Part shown: piece by piece, positions 55,039 to 64,000 of the stretch
Position numbering within the stretch: position 1 is the stretch's first letter
Layout of the letters: every line of letters begins with the position of its first letter
Assembly: GCA_011503125.2 (NCBI GenBank)
Contig: WWBZ02000073.1
Location: 1,984,001 to 2,048,000 of the forward strand
Source: Botryosphaeria dothidea
Lineage: Eukaryota > Ascomycota > Dothideomycetes > Botryosphaeriales > Botryosphaeriaceae
Reading direction: 5' to 3'
DNA length: 64,000 bases
The notes under the pieces: model-generated
Database searches by the model: none
What the model was told of the DNA's origin: nothing
The model's input: the letters and a program-made list of their open reading frames with translations, nothing else
Position numbers and translations under genes: made by a program

Positions 55039-55556
55039 TCATGCGCCCCGACCGCGACCACGGCCACCACGGCCGCCACGACCCATTCCACGACCCCTGT
55101 CCCCACGTCCACTATGGTCTCCACGCTGGTGGCTGCCACCGCGGCCACCGCGGTTGGCCTGGTCGCGCTGCTGCTGCTCCTTAACTAAGTCGATGATCTC
55201 GTCGGGCACGCGCAGGTACTTGATCTGTGTCCGAGTCAGCAATGGCTCAGGATGTGGTCGGACAGCATATTGCGTACGTTGTTACCGCGGATGTAGACCT
55301 CGGGTAATCTCCAGAAGCGGTCGCCATCCGGACTCGTCTGCACGACCTCCTTCAGAGTCAGGTTCATCCAGTTGTCGCAATTGACCAGATGACCGTTTAG
55401 CGTCTCGCCGTTCTTCAGCTCAACGAGCATAGGATGGCCTTGTGCGGCATTGAGAAGGCCTAGGGGCAGCTTGTAGACGTAAAGTCAGCGCCTGCATGTC
55501 CACGTCATTCAATAGCAAGCTCGGAGGTGCTGGCGACGGAGGGGTTGGCTCACCAT
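55039..55556 (-). CDS. LSM4: LSm4
   Basis: Minus-strand exons 55556-55554 (only the ATG), 55469-55278 and 55224-55039 give 126 residues. LSm4 is part of the LSm2-8 ring on U6 snRNA in the nucleus and of the LSm1-7 ring in mRNA decay. The start [20 protein letters not shown], the Sm1 motif [14 protein letters not shown] and the Sm2 motif [17 protein letters not shown] are diagnostic. The C-terminus is a GRG/RGG tail from about residue 85. The first coding exon is only ATG followed by GTGAGC; the intron is 84 bases and ends CTACAAG, after a CTGAC branch. Without this exon the frame has no start before the internal Met at residue 15. Confidence 0.94.
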
Positions 55557-56382
55557 TGCTTGGGGGGGTGGTTGCGGAGCGCGGAAGGGCGTTTCAGACG
55601 GGTATGGCGTGCGAAGCGGCGGCTATGAAGGCCGATTGCGGATGTTTCGAATGCGAGTGGCAGCGCGTGCTGGCGTGCGGAGGGAGGATGTCGAGGTGGT
55701 TGGCTGCCAGAACACACAACATGGATCCAAGCAGCACGCCCGCGTCACAGCTCGCTCGGTTCTTGGCGCCGGTGGAAACCGATGATGTGCCGGCAGGACG
55801 GACGGTCCGACGGAAACTCCGGGCCTCGAGCTGCCGGGCGGCTGCAGTTTAGGTTCTCACGTGAATCGGGGGGCCTATCGGCGCGCTATTTCCGTGGTCC
55901 CATTGGCGCACTGCTGCTCGCTCATCGCCCTGCAGCAGCAGTGAGCGACGGTCCAGCGCCAGGGCTCTGGCTCTGGCTCTGACTCTGGCGACTCTGCTCT
56001 GCGCTCCTGCAGGGACAAAGCGTCGGCGCACGCGAGGCTTGAACGAGGGCCCATCTCCGCAGCGCTTCGCACGCCGGGTGGCATCCGTCGCATCGTCTGG
56101 CCGGGCGTGCTCGCAGCGCCGTGGCCCGAGCGCCCAAGTGCCTCTCGCAACAGCGCCTCGCCCCCGAGGCTGACGCGGCATCTGGCGTTAAAAGTCACAG
56201 CCCTACCCCGTGAATCCTGCTGCCTGCTTGACTGTCCGCTCCCTCCGCCAGCTCCACTTTGGCCCGTCGCTGTGCTACTGCTGCTGTGTTGTTTGTTCTC
56301 GTCGTTGTTTGAGCCTTAGTCCTGCCTTTTCCCCCGTGCCGGCAACAGCTCCCTATCGCGCGGGGATATCCTCCCTTCTGCA
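55557..56382. promoter_or_regulatory. divergent promoter, LSm4 / membrane protein
   Basis: 826 bases between opposite starts. It is GC-rich and includes a short GGCTCT tandem repeat near 55963-55990. The frames seen are composition artefacts. Confidence 0.4.
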
Positions 56383-58539
56383 ATGCGCGCTTCGCTCAAG
56401 CAAGCTTTCGCTCTGCTGCCGACCCTCGCCGCAGCCGCCGTACTCCCGCCCTCCATCCGCCGCTCCCAAGGCCGCTCCCAGGCTCTCGATGACGTGAAGC
56501 CGCTGGTGCTCGAGCTCGGTATGCTCCTCGTGCTCAACTCGCTTCTCAAGACCGTGTCGCTCATGACCGCTAGATGCTCAGAACGCCCAGGCAACCTTTT
56601 CTATCCCTTGCCAAGGCTGCCTTGGCGCTGACGATGACGAATCTCTCGTACGCTCGCCGTTCTTAAGCTCGCGCCTACCCCAAGCTAATTCCTTCCTCAG
56701 GTTTTCGACTTCCAAGTCTTCCCCTCAGACCAGCCGTGTGGTGAAGCAAACATCACTCTTAATGGCCAGCAGCTGATCCAGGAGTGGAATGGCTTCCGCG
56801 CCGATGGTAATGGTTCTATCTCGAGCTCAAACAAGGCCACTTCCGAACATGAGCCTGACCACGACCTCGACCTCTCCTGGGAAACTGCCTGTCTGTTTGA
56901 ATCTCTTCCGGAATCCAACGAGAGCGAGTACGGAAGCGATGTCGCTCAAGTCCTGACGATCAACATCAAGAAGGTCGACCACAAGTCCGTTGTGGACTCT
57001 GCCGGTTTTACCGTCTCCTTCAAGCAGGCTGCTCGCAAGGTCGAGCTCCTCAGGCTTGCTACCAACCCCATCACTCTCCCCGATTCTCTGGACGGTGAGA
57101 GCTGGCGCAATCCGCCTGCAGGCCTCAGGCTGGTCCCCGTCGACTTCGACGATCTTCCCGAGGGCTTCTTCCACCAGAGCTCTTCCATTGAGGACGAGAT
57201 TGAGCTTCTCCGCCAGCTCGAGTCCGAGGAGAAGGAGATCCAGGAGCGCATCCGCCATCAGAAGAAAATCATCCATGCTCATATGAGAGAGCACGCACAC
57301 TCGCTGAAGGACGAACTGCAGACCTGCGACAACATTTCGTGCATTTTTAAGGCTTTTCTCCATAAGGCGCACGGTGCTGTCAGGATAATCTACGTCCATC
57401 TCAGTCCCGGCCCTCACCACCATCACGACGGCAGCATGCACGGCTCTCGCTTCCCTCCATACCACGGTCGTCCGGAACAGTCTTTCGCTGAAATTCATGC
57501 CGAAGCCGCTCACGGTCCTCCATCCCACCATCAGTTCGACCACCACCCACCTGGTCCTCCTTTCGAGCACCATCCGCCTGGACCTCCTCCTTTCGACCAC
57601 CCCGAAGGCTATGGACCGCCTCCGCCTCCTCCACCGCCTCCCTTTGGTATGCCCCCGCCGCCACCGCCACCGCCTCCGTTCGGTGGCCCAGACGGTCACA
57701 TGGGTCCGCCTCCCCCACCACCTCACCATGGCCACGGACCTCGCCCTCTGCACGCTGTTCTCATGACCTTCGCCTCCCTTACCGGACTGGCCTGCATCTT
57801 CAGTTTTATCTGTCGCAACTGCTGCACTCTCCGTCAACGCACCGAGCGTCGTGCTACTCGTGAAGAGCGCCGCACCGCCAGGCAGTACCGCCGTCTTGCC
57901 CGCCGTCATGCCTGGAAGCAATGGTGGAGCGGAGGCAAGGATGACTGGGACCGCAAGGAAGATTACGAAGAAAAGCGTGCGTTGATCTTGGATCAGGAAG
58001 AGAGACTCGAGGAAGCCATGCAGGAGGAAATTAGAAACCTGCGGACTGCTCATGAGCTCGCGCATGACATCGTTCAAGCCGAACAGGGCAGGTCTTCGCC
58101 GGCTTCTACAGGCCCTTCGACCTGCCCTTGTGCCAGCCGCCATCCTCATCCTCACGTTCAAGCCCATGCTCATATGCAACCTTACCCAAGCCCGCATATG
58201 CAGCCGATTCCTCAGCCCCATGCTCACCACACCACTCACGGCATGTATGCTCCGGCTCCACCGCACGCCATGTCCCGTACTAGCAGTCTTCCGTCGTACA
58301 AGTCAGAGCTTGGCAGTGTAGATACGGACGATGCACCGCCTGCGTACGAGGAGGACGCCGACAGCAGTGACATTGTCGTTGATGGCTTCCGCGAGTACAC
58401 ACCCTCCGTCACCACTGTCTTCACACCTGAGAGCAGTATTCCGGATGTCTCTCCTCGTCCTAGCCTCGACACCCTGAGGGACCCACCGGAGGCTGAGACC
58501 AATGATTCTATCGGTCTGGACCGCGACCGGAAGAACTAA
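56383..58539 (+). CDS. secretory-pathway membrane protein with Pro/His-rich stretches
   Basis: Exons are 56383-56518, 56574-56647 and 56701-58539, 682 residues. A signal peptide is visible (MRASLKQAFALLPTLAAAAV). The external part contains a Cys-bearing strand region (IPCQGCLGADDDES, then DQPCGEANITLNGQQ, with a possible N-glycosylation site). A coiled-coil (about residues 210-260) with IEDEIELLRQLESEEKEIQE follows, then long Pro, His and Gly stretches including runs of 7-10 Pro. One clear membrane helix is AVLLMTFASLTGL/ACIFSFIC near residue 455, followed by a strongly basic segment rich in Arg, so the C-terminus is probably cytosolic. Its tail has PPAYEE, a WW-domain ligand type. I do not recognise a named family. 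Confidence 0.85.
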
Positions 58540-60543
58540 ACTTTCACCCATCGGTAACCATTGCCGTACGGTGTTATCCCAGGCGTTCAACGGCTCCCTC
58601 ATGGGCAACGGCGGTAATCTGAAAATTCATTTCCCTTCATCGTTCTTGGGTCTAAATCGGAGAACGCGCATCAGCACTCCGGCAAGAAAGAGATAGCCGG
58701 CGACAAAGGAGGCCGTATATGATATGTCTCGAGGACAACTCTGCAATTGACGAAAACAATTGACGACTTAGTTTCATGCATATTTGTTCTTTTCTTATTT
58801 CAACGTTTCGTCCGCGACGATGCATTTGGTCGCAATAGGTAAGTACGTTTGTATGTAAGGGCACGATTTTGCCTGTTACGGCTTTTTTTTTCACGGAGTT
58901 CACGAGTTGGGTGTGGCGTTTTTGGGGGATCGGAAGGCCGCGTAAGCCTCGTTTCAAAGAGCAACCGCCCATGAAGGTTCTTCAGCCACAGCGCAAATAT
59001 GCACAATGATGGCATAGCTATGGGGCATCTTTCATTCCTCTTTCACAGTAGCGAGTAGCGAATGGGATGAAAAAAGTATCAACGCTCCTCGCGCGGACGA
59101 CAAGATTGTTCGCATGTATATACAGATAGCACTTAATGTCACGAGAACTAGTAGACGGATGCATTGCCTAGCGGTCAGCTATTTTTAAATTTAGCTGCCG
59201 CCTCCTGATTCACCTTTTTCACTGCTGCTCCCTTTTTGTTTGATAACGGTCTTGCATAGGCGCGATTGTTGGGGATCCCTTGAGTTCTAGAGCTCTATCC
59301 TTTCCCCGAGCACGAGCACGCCCGGCGTGCGTGCGCCTCTGCTTCCCATATGTATCCCCGAGAACATGTTCCCGACAAACAAGCCACCCCGCTTTTTTAC
59401 TTTTGATAAAGACCATGCTATGGGCCGCAATTGCCCCTCTCTTCCCAAACACGGCCTCCAACAGCAAGGTACCTGAAAGAACGGTGACTGAAGCTCTCCC
59501 CCCTTCCTCCTTCCGCGTGCGCCCGCGCGTGTGTGGCGCCATGCATGGCGTGGCACTGTTTCTAGCGCATTTCCAGATAGCCCACATCTACGTTCGGCCG
59601 GGGAGCTTACCGCTTGTCCTTAAACCCGTTGCCGGACTACGTTTTTTCTTCTTCTGCTAACGTTCGGAGTGATGAGAGCTACAACGACTATGAAAAACCA
59701 GCGCCAACGCCACAGCCCTGGGCGGGTATACACGTCATCCGCGAAGAGCCGGCAGTAGTCTCTGTCCGTAGCGCCTTGCTTAGCCTGCGAAGCCTTCTCG
59801 TCCTACACAGTTCCCCGTGTCTGAATCCTAATTGAGACAAAGGCATTCGTAAACAACCGTGCAATAACAGAGGCTTGCTGCGACGTGAGGGGCTGAAGCA
59901 GCGTCGTCGTCGTCGTCGTCGTCGTAGCTCCCCTCAACCCCCGTTTCGGATGCGCGCTGACCGAGTCGGATGCTCGACTTTTAGTGGGCGTGTGTGGTTG
60001 GGCGGGGTGGGTCGATCGTGGCGGACATCGCATCATTGCGTAGGTCAGGCTGGCTTGACTGGCTGCGGCCGCTCTGCAGCTACGAGAGGCATACGACATC
60101 ATCTTTCGCAAGCGTCGCGATGTGCTGGCAGGACGAGAGAGCAGCAAGGCGCTGTGGGGAAACCTTCTCACGCATACGCGTGCTTGTGTGGCAGGGCAAC
60201 CTCACGCCCGGTCTCGTGAACAAGAGATGACGAAGAACATGCACTTGAGTCGTGTCTGAGAAAACAAACAGCGTCAGTGAGAAAGTCGAAACGCAGAACG
60301 GGCCAGAGACCTAGAAGTGCACTGCCGATCCGGAGCATGCGGAACGCGCATCGTAGCCAGAATGGGAGTGTACTAGAATCCCAAAAGAGGCAATGGGGAA
60401 ATTCTGCTCATTTCCACACCTCACAACATGGGCTGTACATAGCCTCCCCGGCCCATTCGAACACCAAACCCCATTTCCGAAGTCGCACTACGCAAATCGC
60501 AATTCTACATATCATAGCCAAGGTCGTAATACATCTACAAGCA
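58540..60543. other. 2-kb convergent region, no gene seen
   Basis: Between two converging genes. It contains a (CGT)8 microsatellite at 59902-59925 and short frames with no resemblance. Confidence 0.4.
59902..59925 (+). repeat. (CGT)8 microsatellite
   Basis: Eight uninterrupted CGT units in a non-coding region. Confidence 0.9.
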
Positions 60544-63500
60544 CTAGCTGCGAGCACTTGGGCCCTCAATCACCAAATCCGTAGCCACGGGCGCGCTGTA
60601 GTACCCATTCATCTCCAGCTTCAACAGCAGCCTATCACTCGTGTTATCCTCCTCACCCGCCGCCCTCCCCAAGCCCCCACCCTTCTCCGCAGCGGTGGCA
60701 GCAAACAGGTTTCCTCCAGCCCTCTTGCTCCCTGCATACCCGCCACGCTTCCCAGACAAGCCGCGACACACGGTTATGAAGACGTTGACCTTGCTCCTGA
60801 ACAGCATGTACATCTCCCTAATCTCCCGCGCCTCATCCGCACCGATGACGCGTTGACGCCCCTGCTGCGACTGCGCCGCCTCCTCCTCTACCACCTCCGC
60901 GCCACCACTGCTCGCGTTGGCGGCGGCGTAGTCATTCGCGCGCTTCGCAAACGCCAGGACCGTCTCGAAGATCTCCTCGAGCAGCTTCATGACCTGCTGC
61001 TGGCGCCTGCGTAGCAGCAGCGCGAACATGACACGATCGAGACACTCCTCGTGCGCCAGGCGCACGCTCTCGAGTCCCTCGGTGACGAGCGTGCCGAACG
61101 CGCTGCCATCGTCGTCCTCGGCGCGCATGCGCCGCTCGAGACCGTCGAGCGCGTGCTCGAAGGCCTGCCACGTCTCGCCGATGCCCGAGTCGAAGAAGTA
61201 CGACGCCACGGCGCCGACGAAGTGGTGCGCCTCGTTGCGGAACGACTTGGTCTCCCACACGCCGGGCAGGCCATGTCGCGGGAGCTGGTGGTTGACGATG
61301 AAGAGCATGCGCGTGATGCGGAGGAGGAGGCGGAAGCACTGGTCGTACTTGTCGAGGGCCGAGGTGGTCATGACGAGGTTGAGTGGCGGAGGAGGCGTGT
61401 ACTGCAGGCGGAGGAAGTCCAGTGCGTACAGTGAATTCGGGTCCATGCATTTCTCGATCTCTTCGTTTGAGAGGAGGCGTATGGAGAAGCTGAGGTTTCC
61501 CGGGAGGTCCGGTGTTTCTCTGAGCCGTCTGTCTTGCCGTTTGGACGAAGCATGGTTCTTCGTTGAATGATATAGTTGTGACGAGTGGTAGCTTTCGCTG
61601 AGGATTCCCATCAGAGCGAGCCGCAGTTCAGAGCTTGCTGGCGGCCAAGTTGACCGTGAACCCAGTTTCAATCCCATGGGCGCGCCTGTTCGTACAGTGC
61701 CTCTTCGGCGTTCTGCCGTTTCCAATTCGGGGTTGAACAGTGATGATGTCAGCCGATACATGAACATCCCGTCACCGAGAAGCTGATATTGCCTCTGGAC
61801 AGAGAAGTGAAGCCTTAAGTTGTGATGTCGAAAGAAGAGCCGGAGCGTTGTTGCGTTTACAAGACGAGCTTGTGCAAGGAACAGCGGTGTCAAGGAGAGA
61901 GATGGAGTAAGAGCTATTGGTGGGGCAAATGTGTAGGCATATTCGCTGTCCTGGTCTCTGATTGAGATGTATGAGAGTACCAGCGAGTGCAGAGTAGTAG
62001 CCAGGGTACTCTCTTCATTGGAGGGAACTTGGTCAAAGAGCTCGACTGTGTCGGAGATGTTTTGCTCATAATTTGCCGATTCCACTGCAGTCTCAGCGCT
62101 CACTCCTGCACCAGAGGAACGTCTTGTCATCGAGTCCCCATCTGCCGAAGTGTGTTTATATTTTCGTATGGCATCGACCAAACTCTTCTCGTACTCTCTT
62201 GCTTTGGCTGCGATGCTTTCCATGTCTTCCCATCCAAATTTCCAGTCAAGAGATGGAGCTTGCACACCTACCGTATATGGAGCGCATAGAGGGTGATTTG
62301 GATGATGGGCTTCCAGGAAACGGAGACTTTTGCCAGTCTCAAAGAGAGTTTGGCCGTCCTCTTCAGGAACGAATCTTGGCATGTTCTCCGGCCTATAAAA
62401 GTGCTCTGGAGGTGGACGACTTTCGTTGTGATCTTCTGGTTGTTCTTCAATGCCGACAAAGGTATGTCTTGTGTCCTCCTTTGTGAATCCAGCCTTAAAG
62501 CCCCTGCGAAGACCTGCCCATTCGGCAGCAAATTCAAGCCAGGGATTACTGACGCTCTTGAGGATCTCCAAGAAGACAGAGCGCAGCCAAATGTCTTCTT
62601 GCTCCATATCTTGTACATGTATGTACAGCGTGGTAATCAAGTCTTCATTTGTGCGCAGAGACTTCACAACTTCAACCACATCAGCAACTTTCAACAGAAT
62701 CTGGTGAGGTCTCTGAAACAGATTCTGGAGCTGTAGCAGGCTTGAAATCGAGTCCCTTTGGGTTCCCAAATGGTTCTCCATGGCGGAGACAATTGTCCCA
62801 ACGGCGTTGGCCAGGGCAACCTGCGAGGCAAAGGTGTTGTCAGAGCCGTATATGCGTTCGGCAAAGTTACGGAGCACGCGGAAAGCGGAGCCGCCACGGA
62901 TAAAATCGTTGATCAGAGCTTGGGCCGATTGAAGAGAGAAGCCAGACATCCTGGCATCATGGATGGCCTGAGCAAAGGTGTTTCGCACATGCTCGTACCG
63001 GAACAGCACTGATGACCGGCCAAGGCCCAGATTGAACAGTGAACCGAGCAGTATATCAGCCCTTACAATCCTGCCGGCTTGTTTGGCGGGGTCCATGTGC
63101 TGCATCCGAACTAGGGCGGCATCAAAAGCGTCGGGCCCTGCTTCAGCGATGTAAGCATACCTGGGTTCCTGGAAGCCTGGCTTCTCAAAAGCCTCCCAGG
63201 TATGAAACCTGACATGCTCTCTGGCCAGCCCCAGATCCGCCGGCTCCTTCCATGTGTCATTGTCGGCAGCTTCGCTTTCTGGGGCTTGTTGGGTGGGGAC
63301 GGCGGATACGGTGGAGTCTTGGAGCGAGTCGAAATCCTCTACAGGGCCGAATTGAAAGGTTTCAAGGTCGGGCAGGCGCAAATCATGCTCAAGGCTTTTC
63401 GTGGGGGCATACGGGTTGTCGATTTTTATTTGGTTGACTTTGGCGTATGGGGTCAGTCGCGCAACGCGTTAGGGTGAGAGGACTCACTGTCTAGCTCCAG

Positions 63501-63611
63501 GTCGGGGAAGAGGGTGGCGGCGGCTTGCAGGTCTGGGAGAACAAAGCGCGAGGGCCGCCACAGATCACGAGCGGCGAAGGCATCGTTGTGCTCTTCGATG
63601 TCTATGTCCAT
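60544..63611 (-). CDS. gamma-tubulin complex component (GCP family, probably GCP5/GCP6 type)
   Basis: Minus-strand exons 63611-63488 and 63437-60544 give 1005 residues. The Spc97/Spc98 fold is supported by the N-terminal segment ILLGSLFNLGLGRSSVLFRY, the central AALVRMQHMDP, and the C-terminal domain with FRLLLRITRMLFIVNHQL, AHHFVGAVASYFFDSGIGETWQAFE and a helix beginning HEECLDRVMFALLLRR. The family nucleates microtubules at spindle pole bodies. The long N-terminal region before the first conserved block fits GCP5/6-class subunits better than GCP2/GCP3, but that is inference. Intron 1 (50 bases, GTGAGT to CAAAG) joins DLELD to INQIKIDNPYAP in frame. The 60640-60940 part is low-complexity Gly/Ala/Glu. 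Confidence 0.88.
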
Positions 63612-64000
63612 GGTTGCATGGGTGCGATGACGCTGAGCGCGGGAGACGCGTCCCCTTGGCTGGTGCGCGCAGCCGCGCTTGGACCACCATCCGGGTACCT
63701 GCCACGCGCTTGTCCCAATGCTTCACCACCTTGACTTCCTCCATCAAACCACCTTCTCAAGTCATTTGCGCTGAATTTGCTTGCAACACACTTCGCTGGG
63801 TATGGATCTTCTATTCCTGGCAGACGGCTCTTCCAATTCTTGCCGCGCTAGCTTGCATGAGTTTTGAAGGTTTCGTGTTGGAGGGCGAGAAGACGCTCCG
63901 GCATTTTGGTTGGCTTTGACTCGATATCAGGCTGGTTGCGCAGCTCATCGTGGCCCTAAGCATGCTGACTTGACATGTTTGCTGTGCCCTGCGCCCTGCC
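63612..64000. other. right edge, promoter of the GCP gene
   Basis: Only short frames; the 101-codon frame at 63614 on + shows no known motif. Nothing supported. Confidence 0.4.

Noticed and set aside
56827..58266. 479-codon open frame on the minus strand
   Set aside because: It lies fully opposite the membrane protein gene, is Arg/Val-rich, and its openness follows from the codon pattern of the coding strand.
1..64000. search for CRISPR arrays, bacterial operons, riboswitches and rRNA
   Set aside because: None fits; the introns and protein families show a fungal nuclear genome.

Overview
This window is nuclear DNA of a filamentous ascomycete (Pezizomycotina; Dothideomycetes is a guess). The evidence is short GT-AG introns, mostly 50-85 bases, with CTGAC or CTAAC branch sites. 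Genes lie on both strands with separate promoters, and orthologues of typical fungal genes are present. A DNA transposon carries stop codons of the kind left by repeat-induced point mutation (RIP). I see no bacterial operons, CRISPR arrays, rRNA or tRNA genes. All splice sites are read by eye and unsupported by transcripts.

Left part (1-16 kb): a mitochondrial carrier, a zinc alcohol dehydrogenase, an unknown basic-tailed protein, a DJ-1/PfpI protein, a short-chain dehydrogenase lacking its catalytic Tyr, a mitochondrial K+/H+ exchange protein, an Srf1-like membrane protein and a thioredoxin with a hydrophobic tail. A doubtful, possibly decayed reading frame lies near 13 kb. At 16.4-17.8 kb is a complete but dead Tc1 transposon, TIR to TIR.

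Middle part (18-41 kb): a Spo71/Mug56-type sporulation protein, two alpha/beta hydrolases, the Rab5 effector Vac1/Pep7, the sirohaem enzyme Met8, a METTL16-type RNA m6A methyltransferase with an 8-base exon, a secreted chitin-binding protein, mitochondrial ribosomal protein uS4m, the La protein and a DUF1275 membrane protein.

Right part (44-64 kb): a GNAT acetyltransferase, a 1002-residue AAA ATPase, a PTEN-like phosphatase, a mitochondrial PPR protein, LSm4, a large proline/histidine-rich membrane protein and a gamma-tubulin complex component. LSm4 and the PTEN-like gene each have a first coding exon that is only the ATG.

Most genes are unrelated housekeeping functions. Two weak themes are visible: U6 snRNA biology (METTL16, La and LSm4 within 26 kb) and mitochondrial function (carrier, K+/H+ exchange, uS4m, PPR). 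I found no novel multi-gene system. The most unusual items are a 66-base stem-loop present in two diverged copies, the RIP-damaged Tc1 element, two GC-AG introns, an 8-base microexon, two ATG-only exons and the apparently catalytically dead dehydrogenase.
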